Position numbers and translations under genes: made by a program. DNA of 64,000 nucleotides, taken from positions 1,426,001 to 1,490,000 of the forward strand of contig JAHDVF020001325.1 of NCBI GenBank assembly GCA_022606425.2. Reading direction: 5' to 3'. The notes beneath the pieces were generated by a model. It was not told the origin of the DNA and searched no databases. It saw only the letters and a list, made by a program, of their open reading frames with translations. How positions within the stretch are numbered: the first letter of the stretch is position 1; the number at the start of each line of letters is the position of its first letter. Below, piece by piece: positions 20,501 to 30,711 of the stretch. Source of the DNA: Lepidostoma basale. Taxonomy: Eukaryota; Arthropoda; Insecta; Trichoptera; Lepidostomatidae.

Positions 20501-21055
20501 TACCTTCGGAATACATCGAGAAAAATACTCTCATCGGAGGTAATAACATAATTTTTATTTATACCATATATAAATTATAATATTTACAATTAAAACATGT
20601 TTCATGATATAAAACAAAAGAATTCAAGTTATTAAATGAAATTAATTAGAATAACAGTCGTAAAGGGTAAGATCTCTTCGGTTATTAGATGTGATATTTC
20701 TCTTAAAGGATTTCGTAGAACTTTAGAGCTTAAGGATTTATTTACTAGTTGTGTGAATGTCGGATAACATCCTTTTTGCCTTGCTTCATACATTACCCCT
20801 CATCGTAAAGATTAAATAATACTTCCAAGTTATTAGGGACCTTTGTTCGGGAACACGGAATAAAACAATAAACCCGTTGGTTGTTATATTTAACTGTTAT
20901 AGCAATGGGAGTATCTTCGCAAATCTTAATAACTTTCGGTTATATAAACAAATCTACCGATTCAATCCTTTCGTAGAACAATAGCCTCGAACTAGTAAAT
21001 GCGCTATATATGTTTGTAGAGTGATCATTTTCTTATTACTAAGATACGGTTTATT
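20501..21055. other. Unassigned stretch
   Basis: No domain, repeat or RNA signature. Locally mixed composition at 20640-20960. Confidence 0.35.
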
Positions 21056-21059
21056 TTAT

Positions 21060-21340
21060 TTTAGGCAAGACACTGATAGTTCGCGTGAGGAACATAAGAA
21101 TGAGAGAGATATGTGAGGTTGAGGATATTATAAGAAGGAGCAGACAGTGAAAAAGAAACTGGTACGGTCATGTTCAAAGATTAGACATCACCAGACTCCC
21201 CTATATTGCACTACAAAATCAGCCTCATTGGATTCGTCCTCGTGGAAGACCTTCTAAAATATGGAAGGACAGGTGGGAGTCTACCCCACAGTAGCAGAAC
21301 AGACCACATAGGTCTACGACAATGAAGAAAAAGATTGTTT
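21060..21340 (+). mobile_element. LINE 3' fragment, family L-F (decayed)
   Basis: GKTLIVRVRNIRMREICEVE, then the GHVQRLDITRLPYIALQNQP-type segment with frameshifts and a PSKIWKDRWES remnant. The GAA tail has decayed to AATGAAGAAAAAG. Confidence 0.65.
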
Positions 21341-21369
21341 ATTGAACAATGATTTAAAATTCCTTCTAT

Positions 21370-21560
21370 TTTCACCATAACTATGTATTTTGGATTCATT
21401 GAACAATGTTTATATCTTTGAATACAACATTTTATGAATAATTGAAATTAAATAATCATAAATATATTTCGGACACAGAAGCCCTTCATCAGTGCAGTTT
21501 AGTAATTGTAAATACAAAGTAAATATATACATATATAAAGATATTTTATTTAAAAAGGAG
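21370..21560. repeat. FB-7 fold-back fragment with core
   Basis: Outer module TTTTGGATTCATTGAACAATG (recurs at 55442), then ATATTTCGGACACAG and CCTTCATCAGTGCAG. On the minus strand this reads CTGATGA (21492-21486), A, GGGC, TTCTGT, GTCC, GAAA (21470-21467). Stem II pairs 4 bp with one G-U. The ACATGT block has decayed to ATATAT. Confidence 0.6.
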
Positions 21561-22134
21561 AACAGAAAATGGCAGCGTTCTGCCGAAGTCGGTTGAAGAC
21601 ACAACTATTACTGTATTTTAACTAAATATACATTTAAAAAAAATACTCAATTATTTTATTTTCATTATTTGAATGTTCAAATAAAAAATTTCTTTTGTTA
21701 TTAATATAAAAAGCGTAAATATTCAGATTAATTAGCAGGATTATCCATGACGATCACATGATAGTGTTAATTTATTATTATTATAAATAAAACGTAAACA
21801 ATATTTTATTTTTATTAAAGGTTTAGCTCCTGAATCATCTCTTTTCCGCTCCGACATGCTGTTCAAAATAACCCTGAATAGGTGAATTACGATTTTTTAT
21901 AAGATCGTAAACATGAGACCCTAATAAGTTTACATAAAGAGTGTATGTAAATCTTTCCCTTTCTTTGCGGATTTTACGACCCTATCCATAAACGAAAAAT
22001 TTACAGAAGAAAAAGCATCCAAAATCATATGCACGCATATAAAATGTATATGTTTAATAATACGAAAAATGCCTACATAATAATTTAAAATTGAAATTTA
22101 AAAAAAATTTCATTACGGAAAATATCACTTCTGA
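21561..22134. other. AT-rich stretch, nothing recognised
   Basis: No feature recognised apart from long A/T runs. Confidence 0.4.
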
Positions 22135-22370
22135 TGATATATTAGATGGTTTAGACATATGAAACGAATGGGTGAGAGAAGAATGATTAAAAATATATAC
22201 ACAAGTAGTGTGGATGGAAAAAGAAGTCGAGGAATGTCATGACCAAATTAATCAATTACTGAAAGGTGGCCATGTTCGAAGTAGGTAGAATCGACGTGGG
22301 TGCATGTCACGATGTGTAATGTATTGTAGAAGAATCTCGAGAGATTTATTAGAATTGAAAAATGTGGCTT
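22135..22370 (+). mobile_element. LINE 3' fragment, family L-A (subfamily 2, decayed)
   Basis: ILDGLDI, then KRMGERRMIKNIYTSSVDGK, a frameshift, and a decayed RGCMSRCVMYCRRISRDL. The TSSV spelling places it with the subfamily at 31.5, 39 and 45 kb. Confidence 0.65.
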
Positions 22371-22479
22371 CTGATGACATAAATGTTTTTAACGTTATTT
22401 GTTTTAAGCCCTATATTAACTTAAAGTTTATTCTTAAATGTATGGAACTGGTAAAAAAAGGATTAAAGAATCATAACAT

Positions 22480-22700
22480 AGTCTATTCTTTTGACCGAAA
22501 AACTATAATATTTCAACATTATTAACTGTTAAATTTTCAGCACTGTTATAATATCACATATTTTTAATATAAACTATGTTGGCAACATCAGGTGATGTAA
22601 ACAACCTGATGATGCCAACATCGGTTGGCGAAACAGCTCTCGCGACATTGTCAAAAAAGTGTATAATAAAAAATTGTGATAGTAAAACTTATTATTCTCA
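22480..22700. repeat. FB-2 fold-back repeat
   Basis: Outer module CTTTTGACCGAAAAACTATA, TATTAACTGTTAAATTTTC and ATATCACATATTTTTAATAT; left inner ACTATGTTGGCAACATCAGG; right inner ACCTGATGATGCCAACATCG, GTTGGCGAAACAGCTCTCGC and GACATTGTC. One arm of the outer module on the right is truncated. Confidence 0.7.
22606..22655 (+). ncRNA. Hammerhead-like core (FB-2) with perfect stem II
   Basis: CTGATGA (22606-22612), extra T, stem II GCCAAC/GTTGGC (22614-22619 and 22624-22629) around an ATCG tetraloop, GAAA (22630-22633), then CAG...TTGT C. ACAG can pair with TTGT (one G-U) to make a short closed helix III ending in GTC, the favoured cleavage triplet. Stem I is not convincing in this copy. Confidence 0.45.
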
Positions 22701-22934
22701 AAGTGTTTTTCCGCACATTTTTTGTGATTTAATTTATACGGGATTAATTCTACTTCCATCTTTCTTCTGTCAACTTCAAGCCTCACTTTCATACTTAAGG
22801 ATTTGTGCTAATACACCATTGTGGACAACTAAAGGTATGACATGATTAAATAGTTTAATAGTCTTCTTAGTCTACCCATTTAAAGATTAACTTGATGGTT
22901 AAATAATTACGTTTTTTTAAAAATAAATTTCACA

Positions 22935-23110
22935 TCAAAGATTAATTGTATCTCAATAGAGGCGAAGATGCATATTGGAAACAGAATATGGTGATTGAGG
23001 TGTTAACAGGACTTATGACCTGTCATTGGTTGGGTTAAGCGCACGCTTTATGTAATACAATATTCCCTATTCCACTTTTTCTTACGACCACCATGTCTGA
23101 CAAATTTTTG
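22935..23110 (+). repeat. Dispersed repeat R-X, copy 2
   Basis: Matches copy 1 from ATTAATTGTATCTCAATAG to CCACCATGTCTGACAAA, and continues further into GTATATATGTTAATATG and GTGAAAGGCT, which are also in copy 4 (59740-59820). Confidence 0.7.
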
Positions 23111-23404
23111 AAAGTTGTATATATGTTAATATGTAACACCAAACTTTACATGTTAGTTTCAATCTATACACTAGCGCCATCTTTGAAGATTGGATTTAAG
23201 CACTAAGCAGAAGATATTTTTTTAACGCAATGTGAAAGGCTACCGCCATTAACGTATTGCTAGATAACGCCTGGAGAGTCACTCCAATTTATATGCCATA
23301 ACTTGGACGAGTTTTCGTTTTTACAACATTTTGAATGTATACAATTGTATAATTTAAAATTTTGTAAATTTCACATCGTTTTGTTAGTTGAGTTTTTTCG
23401 TTTG

Positions 23405-24030
23405 TAATGTTAAATAGGGTCGAAACACCAGTATTTGACCGCCCCCCAGTAAATGACCGTTGGTTAATAAAACAAAATATAATAAGAATTGCTCTATGTG
23501 TCCAGTCAAAAAACTTTAATCCAAAGAAACTATGACAAAAGAGGTAGGCAGAGACAACTGTTGGTAAGAAACAAAACTATCAGTTTTGAACTGTGCCTTG
23601 TCAAACGGTAAAAGTGCGTCTTCCCGTTGTTGTTTTGAGATTGTTAGTAGTTTCTTATAAGGAAAAGTGTGGTAAGTGTTTTTTTAATGTTATTTCTTAT
23701 GCAATTCTTTGAATATTTACATATTTATATATGTTAGGGTGTTTCATAATGTGACAATGTAACAAAATCTATGTATTGTATCAATATAACCTGAAGTGGT
23801 CATTTACTGGTGATTGTGCTACTTTTTTAGAGAAATATTAATTTTAATAGTAATACTCTTATTTCAATAAAAAAAGTTAGAGAATTTAGAGAAGTCAATG
23901 TGTTTTTTATTGTTTTCTTTTATTTTGTACACTGAAATAATGAAATGAATGCCTTTAATGTGGATTTCATTACAAGCTGAACCTTAAACGGTCATTCATT
24001 GGTGCTTTGACGCTATTAGGTTATTATTTA
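23405..24030. mobile_element. Candidate DNA transposon remnant with imperfect terminal repeats
   Basis: GTCGAAACACCAGTATTTGACC at 23413 is mirrored, imperfectly, by GGTCATTCATTGGTGCTTTG at 23994. CAGTAAATGACC recurs internally (23448) and inverted as GGTCATTTACTGG (23798). Between them is non-coding AT-rich DNA with a donor-like GGTAAGTG at 23669. The terminal match has several mismatches, so this is tentative. Confidence 0.35.
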
Positions 24031-24304
24031 AAATCACAAGTAAGCCGCTTTAAATCAACCGTTGTTTGGGAAGTTTTACAAATATTGCTATGAATTCCTT
24101 GAAACGAAATGTGCCAGGACTGTGATATTTAGCTCGCGGTCCGTATTATAAGTCCAGAATCTGGGGTAATGCTTATTTTTCCGTATTAAACTGAGATTTA
24201 GTGAGGACTAGGCATTGCTGAACTTAATAAAAACGAATGTGGGTATTAGGCGATATTAAAGTAGCCGTCTACGTATTTCTGTTTGTGCCAGTTTAATTGA
24301 AATA

Positions 24305-24510
24305 TTTTATTAACTAACCAACTAACTAACTAACTAACCATCACGCCGTCTCTCCGAAAGGGTAGGCAGAAAGAATGGACTGTCACACTTAACCGATGCG
24401 GCACTCCATCCTTCTCTTTTCGCCCCGCGGGAGACGCGGTGTGATGGGTTGCGAACCTCATCGCCACCAATAGGCATCTCCCGCGCACACTTCGATCATC
24501 CAACCCTCAC
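24305..24510 (-). mobile_element. Chimeric LINE end: L-A tail joined to a second element
   Basis: On the minus strand the L-A terminus (GTGTGACAGTCCATTC to GGCGTGATGGTTAG and (GTTA)n, 24400-24308) is preceded by an unrelated GC-rich segment (24400-24490, CCCGCGGGGCGAAAAGAG, then GGATGGAGTGCCGCATCGGT). The same junction, GTGCCGCATCGGTTAA then GTGTGGCA, occurs on the plus strand at 37781-37810. Confidence 0.7.
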
Positions 24511-24657
24511 AAAATAAATCTAAAACAAATAATAAAAAATACAATGATATAAAATAAAATAACAAAATAAAAATAATTTAACACGAAATGTTATTTTTCG
24601 ATGGTGCACATATTGACTATTTAATTTATGTTCCACGAATCCACCGTTTTTTTAAAA

Positions 24658-24978
24658 TTAACTAACTAACTAAATAACTATCACGCCGTCTCCCCGAAGG
24701 AGTAGCAGAAATAATGGTCCGCCACACTGTTCTTACCTGACATACTTCTCTCGCTTGCTTAACACATCACCTCAATACATCGTTTCATGCACGCACGTCA
24801 ATTTCTCCGACTCCTTGATTTATTTGATCATGTCACGTTTTTCGCGGTCTTCCTCTATTTCTAGTTCCGTTAACATAATTAACATATACTTTCTTAAAAT
24901 TAGAATTAGTTTTATCTTCTTTCTAAAGTTTATATACTTTCTTTACCATTCTGGACACATGGAAAGAATGAATTAAAT
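24658..24978 (-). mobile_element. LINE 3' fragment, family L-A, with inverted end
   Basis: Minus-strand L-A with tail AACTAACTAACTAAATAAC at 24659 and the usual CACGCCGTCTCCCCG start, then a decayed body. At 24952 the plus-strand L-A words GGACACATGGAAAGAATGAA appear, directly abutting the minus-strand CTTTACCATTC, so the 5' end is inverted. Confidence 0.7.
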
Positions 24979-25024
24979 AATTTTAAATTGTTTTAATTTG
25001 AAACGTGGTATTGTATAATAATTA

Positions 25025-25252
25025 TACGTAACACGGTTAATTTTTGAGATTGTCGCGACAGCTGTTTCGTTAACTAAGAGATTCATCAAGAAATATTTTC
25101 CGGCCATATTCGAAGTAGAAACAATCGACAAGCGTGCGTGTTACGGTGCGTGAATGAAGAAGGTCCGCGAGAGTTATGTAAGGATAGAACAGTTTGATGG
25201 TCCATGCTCTCTGCCTATCTCTCCAGAGTAACGGCGTGATGGTAAGTTAGTT
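25025..25252 (+). mobile_element. FB-2 half plus LINE L-A terminus
   Basis: 25030-25095 holds an FB-2 arm (GATTGTCGCGACAGCTGTTT, CGTTAACTAAGAG, TTCATCAAG). Family L-A 3' sequence follows at 25095-25252 (HIRSRNNRQACVLRCVN-like, SLPISPE, ACGGCGTGATGGTAAG). Confidence 0.6.
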
Positions 25253-25254
25253 AT

Positions 25255-25320
25255 ATCAGGAACATATGAGAGATAGTTTGACTCTAGAAAGACAAAATAC
25301 ACTCCAATATCAAGTCATTT
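25255..25320 (-). mobile_element. LINE L-G fragment (66 bp)
   Basis: ACATATGAGAGATAGTTTGA, then TAGAAAGACAAAATACACTCC, matches 14393-14455. Too short for coding content. Confidence 0.55.
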
Positions 25321-25374
25321 CCGAAAACAGATGTTTTCATCAGTATTAAATACTTTTAAATTAAAAAAACTCTG

Positions 25375-25640
25375 TTTTATGTATCACAATTGAAATTTAT
25401 TTTATTTTATATTACATATATCAAATTGACATAGGAACAAATACTCATAAAGGTTCGAAAAATCTCGAAAATTTGACATTTGATTTTACATTTTTGATTT
25501 ATTTTAACACCTAATGATGTGGTGACGAAAAAGCTGTCGCGTAAAATATAATACAATTGTGATACGTAAAACAAAGTTTTTTTGATTAAAATGTTTAAAA
25601 TGTTAAGGTATCATAGTGTTTCGTCCAAAACAATTGACTA
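25375..25640. repeat. FB-2 fold-back, centre deleted
   Basis: Outer arms TGTATCACAATTGAAATTTA (25380) and TACAATTGTGATACGTAAAA (25551) face each other. The right arm keeps CACCTAATGATGTGGTGACG and AAAAAGCTGTCGCGTAAAAT, with stem II lost. The flank GTATCATAGTGTTTCGTCC at 25608 is the outer FB-2 module. Confidence 0.6.
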
Positions 25641-25689
25641 CTTTTATTTAAGTATTAAATTTAATGACACTATATTTTTCTGGTGTCTG

Positions 25690-26128
25690 GTCTGGAAGAA
25701 CAAGCACATGTGTATCGACAGCAAGATCAGAATTTATAAGACATGCGTGCGACCTATCATGACGTACGCTGTAGAGACGCGGGCTGATACTGCGCGAACT
25801 AAGGCTCTACTAATAACATTGGAGATGAAGGTCTTAAGATCAATTATTGGAAAAACTCTCCGAGATCGTGTCTGCAACGCGAACATACGAAAACCTTGCG
25901 ACATAGAGGCTATCGTTCAGTGAAGTAGATCTTGAAAAAGATACTGGAGGGACCATGTAGCCCGAATGGATAGTGACAGACATGCATGCATACAGCCGTT
26001 TATAAAATCCCCTCCGGCCACCACCCACCTGTAAGACCGCCTAAGAGATGGAGGGACATCTGGACCTCATCATCCAACGAGACATGAATTCTGTGTCATA
26101 GATCGTCAAATCTATCAAAAGAAGAATA
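25690..26128 (+). mobile_element. LINE 3' fragment, family L-F (longer copy)
   Basis: VWKNKHMCIDSKIRIYKTCV, RPIMTYAVETRADTARTKAL, EMKVLRSIIGKTLRDRVCNA and DIEAIV, then stop at 25921, and a decayed GHVARMDSDRHACIQP region, LRDGGTSGPHHPTR-like DNA and a GAAGAAT end. It parallels 42119-42712. Confidence 0.75.
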
Positions 26129-26560
26129 TATTTTTCCAATGAGATTATTTTCCTCAAAGCTACTCGTAGATAGTAATAATCTGTTATGAAATATTTAATA
26201 TTGCCTCATCTCTTACTTAGCCACTTTGTATTGTTCTCCTTAAATACCTAAATACGTAATTTATTAGAATGGTGAGAGAATTCCCTAATAACACCTTAAT
26301 AATACTTCAACTGATATATTAATATTTTCACGTGAGTACTGTGTGGCGAAGGCAATCGTTCACGTCAGACCTTGATTTTCTCATAACAAAGAAACGATCC
26401 AATTCTTGGTAAACGATTTATCGTTTATGAGCAAATTTAACCATCTACTACGAGTAAAGAAATAATCTCAGAATATTCCCATAAGCTGATAAATATTTAT
26501 CGCCGATATAAGATGAAAACGATTTATCACAAATAAATTAACGATATCTAAGATAATTTA
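26129..26560. other. AT-rich stretch, nothing recognised
   Basis: No feature supported. Confidence 0.4.
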
Positions 26561-26932
26561 TACGAATGAAAACGTCTGTTTTCTAGAAGTCTTATTATAT
26601 TTCATGTGAATGATATGTTTCGTCTATCTAAAGCATTGTCGAGTATAATTTAACCTCTAAAAAACTGACGTTTTGATTTGTATTCATTATTTATAGTTTT
26701 TTTATGGAGTTTTACATCATTGTTCAAGAAATAATATATGATATCTGAGATGGTAAGGGCAAATGGAAAAGGTTGATTAAATAAATAATACCGTTTTAAT
26801 AACTAACACATATAAATTCACGATATCTAAGATAGTTTATAAAAATGGAAACGTCTGTTTTCTATAAACCTTATTATATTTCATCTGAATGAATGGTTTC
26901 ACCTGTTTAAGATATTAACGAATATAATAAAA
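26561..26932. repeat. FB-1 copies; the second is interrupted by a LINE
   Basis: 26565-26720 is an FB-1 with shortened centre (AAAACGTCTGTTTTCTAGAA, ATGTTTCGTCTATC, then CTAAAAAACTGACGTTTTG). 26820-26932 is a second left part that continues, after the L-A insertion, at 27569-27700. 27728-27780 is a third left-arm fragment. AACGATATCTAAGATAG flanks all three, so a larger unit was duplicated here. Confidence 0.65.
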
Positions 26933-27568
26933 GCATGTTCACAGCAGATGCCCGAACCGATAGTGACGTCGAAAGAAGGGTTGCTGTGGGAAACAAAGTG
27001 AATGGAGCTTTAAAAATACTTATTGGAAACAAAAATTTATCAATGAAAGCGAAAACGGCCGTTCACAATGGAGTTCTGGTCCCAACCCTGATGTAGGGAA
27101 GCGAAACATGGAACTGGCAGAAGAAGGATGAGAGTAGAATAAATGCGGTAGAGATGAGGTCCCTAAGACGTATGTGTAGTAGAACGATATACGACAGAAT
27201 CTCAAATGCTGATATAAGAAAGGAATGTAGAGCGGAAGAAGGTATTATGAACAAAATTATGATAGGATCGCTTCGTTGGTTCGGACATATGGAACGCATG
27301 GATGGAGAGAGAATGGTTAAGAAAGTATACGTTAATGATGTAAATGGGGTGCGAAGTCGAGGCAGACCGAGGGAAACATGGCATGACCAAATTAATCAAA
27401 TTTAAAGGTTGGTCATCTTAGAAGTCGGAGGAATCGACGTGCGTGTATGACTCGTTTTATGAATGTGGAGGAAGCAAGAGAGGTTTGCCAGGATAGAGTA
27501 GTGTGGCGGTCCATTCTCTCTGCCTACCCCTGCGGGGAAACGGCGTGATGGTTTGTTTGTTTGTTTGT
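26933..27568 (+). mobile_element. LINE family L-A nested in FB-1
   Basis: Begins with the post-RT region (ERRVAVGNKVNGALKILIGN in a broken frame), continues NGVLVPTLM, stop, GSETWNWQKKDESRINAVEM, RSLRRMCSRTIYDRISNADI, GSLRWFGHMERMDGERMVKK and RSRGRPRETWHDQINQI, a frameshift, then RACMTRFMNVEEAREVCQ. The tail is (GTTT)4 rather than (GTTA)n. ATAAAA at 26927-26932 and 27569-27574 is a probable short target duplication inside the FB-1 repeat. Confidence 0.8.
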
Positions 27569-27779
27569 ATAAAACTTCTAGAAAACAGACGTTTTCATTC
27601 GTATTAATTATTTACGGAGTTTTTTTATGGAGTTCTACATCATTGTTTAATAAACAATACATGATATCTGAGGTGGTAAGGGAAAATGTAAATAGTAATA
27701 CAGTTTTGATAAATTACACAAAAAATTAACGATATCTAAGATAGTTTACTATTGAAAACGTCTGTTTTCTAGAAGTCTT

Positions 27780-27930
27780 TTACTAATAAAAATTAGTCTT
27801 TTTTTGTTTAGTTTTTGTTATATTTTTACACCTGAAGATGGAGGTATCCTCTGAAACGTGTCGTTTTATAATTTTTATTTTATTAAAAAGTGGTTTAAAT
27901 ATTTTTTTTAAATTCCCAATGTAGATTAAA
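27780..27930 (+). repeat. FB-5 half element with core
   Basis: GTTATATTTTTACACCTGAA leads into the core at 27832-27863, followed by TAATTTTTATTTTATTAAAA, AGTGGTTTAAAT and AAATTCCCAATGTAGATTAA. The same right half is at 29455-29583. Confidence 0.65.
27827..27863 (+). ncRNA. Hammerhead-like core (FB-5, copy 1)
   Basis: CTGAAGA (27832-27838), extra T, stem II GGAGG/CCTCT (27840-27844 and 27848-27852; four Watson-Crick pairs, one G-U) around a 3-base loop, GAAA (27853-27856), ACGTGT, C. GTC is the putative cleavage triplet. Stem I has decayed (GTTTT against ACAC). Confidence 0.45.
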
Positions 27931-28544
27931 AATTATCTGTAAAAACATTATTAGATTACTCACAACAGACTCAGTTTTATGTAACGTTGGTTGAGGAAAT
28001 CGCAAGGAAGCCTTATACGTGCAAGGACCAAGATACGTTAATCATGTTTTCGTCTCCACTCACGGGAGAATAATTGACGATTACAGATCACAGGACACGG
28101 ATCTCCCGATAAATATTATCCGGACAAGTTGGGTATCAGATATCCCATTATAATAAATGATCCCAGAGGGCGGGATATTCGCGGGTAATTACTCATTTGT
28201 AAAACGTTAACAAGAATGCCCGAACAAGGAACAGCGAGCAGAGAACAATATGCGTGATCGTTACGTATTGCGGCGTTATTGGAATACCGGCGGAGCAAGC
28301 AACATGATAATTCAATTGTTGATTAATTGGAAACTTCGCAAGAACAGCGCGGTAATCTACATACATCTGCATTATACATTAAATTATTTACCAACTCTGA
28401 AAACATTATAAACTAAGTAGGAACAAAGTAATTTGATTTTGTGCGTGGTTTCACGCTTCATCTGAATATTTTCGTTCATAAGCTTATTAAAAATACAGAA
28501 TCAAGTACATATATTTTACCTTAAAAACCGGAAAATACTGATCA
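27931..28544. other. Single-copy stretch, mixed composition
   Basis: 28010-28330 is richer in C and G (CTCCACTCACGGGAGAATAA, AGAGGGCGGGATATTCGCGG, TTGCGGCGTTATTGG) with no ORF or repeat match. It may be a conserved host element; only comparison with relatives can tell. Confidence 0.3.
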
Positions 28545-29010
28545 ACCTGAAATGAAAAGTTTATGAAGCCTGCGTTCTGCCAGTTGGTACTTATGGTCTT
28601 GAAACTGTTACATTGTCCAAACAAAGTGCCGAGAAACTACGAGTGACCCAAAGAGCCATGGAAAGAGCTATGCTAGGAATAAGTCTAAGAGACAGACTCA
28701 TAAACGATACGATGAGAAAAAAAACAAAGGTCACTGACATCATCCATCGGGTGGCGACTCTCAAATGGCAATGGCCAGGTCACGTAGCCAGAAGCTCAGA
28801 TGAAAAATGGATAAGAAGACTGCTGACTTGGAGACCGTGGAGGGCAAATAGAAGTGCAGGGCGACCGCAACTACGATGGAAGGGTGATCTGAACAGACAC
28901 GTCGGAATAACCTGAATGCAGTCTGCACAGGACAGAGTGACATGGAAGCGAATAGAGGAGGCCTTTGTCCTGGAGTGGACGGGAATAGGCTGAGGAAGAA
29001 GAAGAAGAAA
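28545..29010 (+). mobile_element. LINE 3' fragment, family L-E/J (best copy)
   Basis: A 100-residue frame (28613-28915) reads MSKQSAEKLRVTQRAMERAM, LGISLRDRLINDTMRKKTKV, TLKWQWPGHVARSSDEKWIR and GRPQLRWKGDLNRHVGIT. After one stop it continues MQSAQDRVTWKRIEEAFVLE and WTGIG, with a (GAA)n tail at 28993-29008. This is a very common LINE C-terminus in insects and other arthropods. Confidence 0.85.
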
Positions 29011-29139
29011 TAAATAATGTGCTAAAAAAAAAGTTTACACAAAAAATATCTTCAATATGAAGTAAGATAAAAAGTGAAGCAATTTGTGTCTTTCAAAAAG
29101 AGTGTTAAGTAATATCACATTGGATAATGTGTTATATTA

Positions 29140-29583
29140 TAATCTACTTTGGGAATTAATTAAACATTGTTTAGACTTAAATACTTTGTCTACATTTAGT
29201 CTCCTAAGCTCCCACTCCCAACCAAATGCAAATTAATCATATATTAATTAATTTCTTTATAAATTATATCTTTTCAAATGTATGTTTTATTCTAAATTAT
29301 ATTATCATCATGTATTATTATTATTTAATGTTATTTTTTATTTTACTGCTAAAAAATAATTGTTAGTACCTACTTATAAGAAATAGCCCTATTTAATTTT
29401 TCATTTTGAATTTTTGTATCGAATTTTAAATGCGTTTTTTATAAGACTTTCTTTGTTTTTTTTTTGTTATATTTTTTACACCTGAAGATGGAGGTATCCT
29501 CTGAAACATGTTGTGTATTTTAATATTTTATTTATTAAAAAAAGTGGTCTAAACAATGTTTAATTAATTCCCAAAGTAGATTA
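29140..29583. repeat. FB-5 element with perfect 36-bp terminal inverted repeats
   Basis: 29140-29175 (TAATCTACTTTGGGAATTAA, then TTAAACATTGTTTAGA) is the exact reverse complement of 29548-29583. The interior is AT-rich and non-coding apart from the hammerhead-like core near the right end. The left half lacks a matching core, so the interior is asymmetric, unlike other FB families. Confidence 0.8.
29477..29515 (+). ncRNA. Hammerhead-like ribozyme motif (FB-5, complete)
   Basis: Stem I strand TACAC, CTGAAGA (29482-29488), extra T, stem II GGAGG/CCTCT, GAAA (29503-29506), palindrome ACATGT, T as the putative cleavage base, then GTGTA, which pairs with TACAC over 5 bp without mismatch. Every hammerhead core letter is present. 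Helix III is a self-complementary hexamer without a loop, so two transcripts or two tandem units would have to pair. An extra base between CUGANGA and stem II is tolerated in at least one known viroid hammerhead. Confidence 0.55.
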
Positions 29584-29619
29584 CTATGGAATTCCACAGT
29601 GTTAATGCCTTAACATTCA

Positions 29620-30215
29620 AGTTTATTATATTAAATAATAATTAAATAGAACGATGTTTTTTAACTACTTCCACTTTTGTCTTTATTTAGACAGCGACCG
29701 GCGAATCGATTACTGCCCAAAATGTGTTTTTGTTTGATTCCAGACCCTAGCAGCTATATGGATGGGGAAAACCAAAAAGGCGATGCCAACCTTACGAACC
29801 AAGAACTATAACATATAATATTTAAATTCAGTAATAATAAAAAAAAATTACCACTTTTCCAAACATTATATATGAATATGTAAGCGATAATAAAATTTAA
29901 AATCCATTGTATTAAAAACGAACCTCCAAGAATACCTGTAATACCAATATTTAAATTCAGAAAATTTTACATAAATATTTGAAGATTATTTTTATCTAGA
30001 ATCATGTTTACCACCCTTGATATGTACTCGTATGTATATAAAGGACTAAGTTTACAATAGTGTCACCAGTCTGTCGATGCCAGCGAGCCTGGCGAAACCG
30101 GTCGCTGTCTAAATAAAGATAAAAGTGGAAGTAGTTAAAAAACATCGTTTTATTTAATTATTATTTAAAATGAACTTCCCTCAAGAGATTTCAGTAAAAT
30201 CATTTGATTATCTTT
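29620..30215. repeat. FB-3 fold-back with 360-bp spacer
   Basis: The left arm 29623-29703 stops at CAGCGACCGGCGAATC. The right arm 30062-30210 runs from ACCAGTCTGTCGATGCCAGC to GTTAAAAAACATCG and TTTAAAATGAACTTCCCTC. The intervening DNA has no FB-3 sequence and may be an insertion that removed part of the left arm. The right core is intact at 30071-30105. Confidence 0.65.
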
Positions 30216-30710
30216 ATTATATTATACATTAATACGACTTCTCAGTTCATCTATCTAAATGTGGGATGCTGTGTTATGTGAGAAAGCCCCGGTGAATGAC
30301 GCACAGCGTCGGATTAACGTACACAGCAGAAGTTACGATACAAGTCTCCACCAAATACTCAGATATTGCTTCAGGAGGATTAATTCAGACCAGATAATAT
30401 ATCGGAACGACTTGCGAGATACTGTAACACTTCGAGTTTATTTATTTCGTTTTCTTTTATGGCGGATTCGGTGACAATGGGAACAGTTAACTAGGATCGT
30501 ATAACATCAAGATATGTGTCAGAGTTTTTTAGATCTGTCACAAGTTAAAAGCATTATGATTAATTTAGAATTCTTTACAAAAGATGTTTGTTTTGACAAA
30601 TATTAATCATGTTCAACGTTTAATGATAAATTGTTAATGTTATGCGTTTTAAGAAAAGTAATAAATTAATCAAATTATTTGACATTACAAACATTTTTTA
30701 TATAATAGTT
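30216..30710. other. Unassigned stretch
   Basis: 30255-30440 has mixed composition and a 71-residue frame with no recognisable domain. The remainder is AT-rich. Confidence 0.3.
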
Positions 30711-30711
30711 T

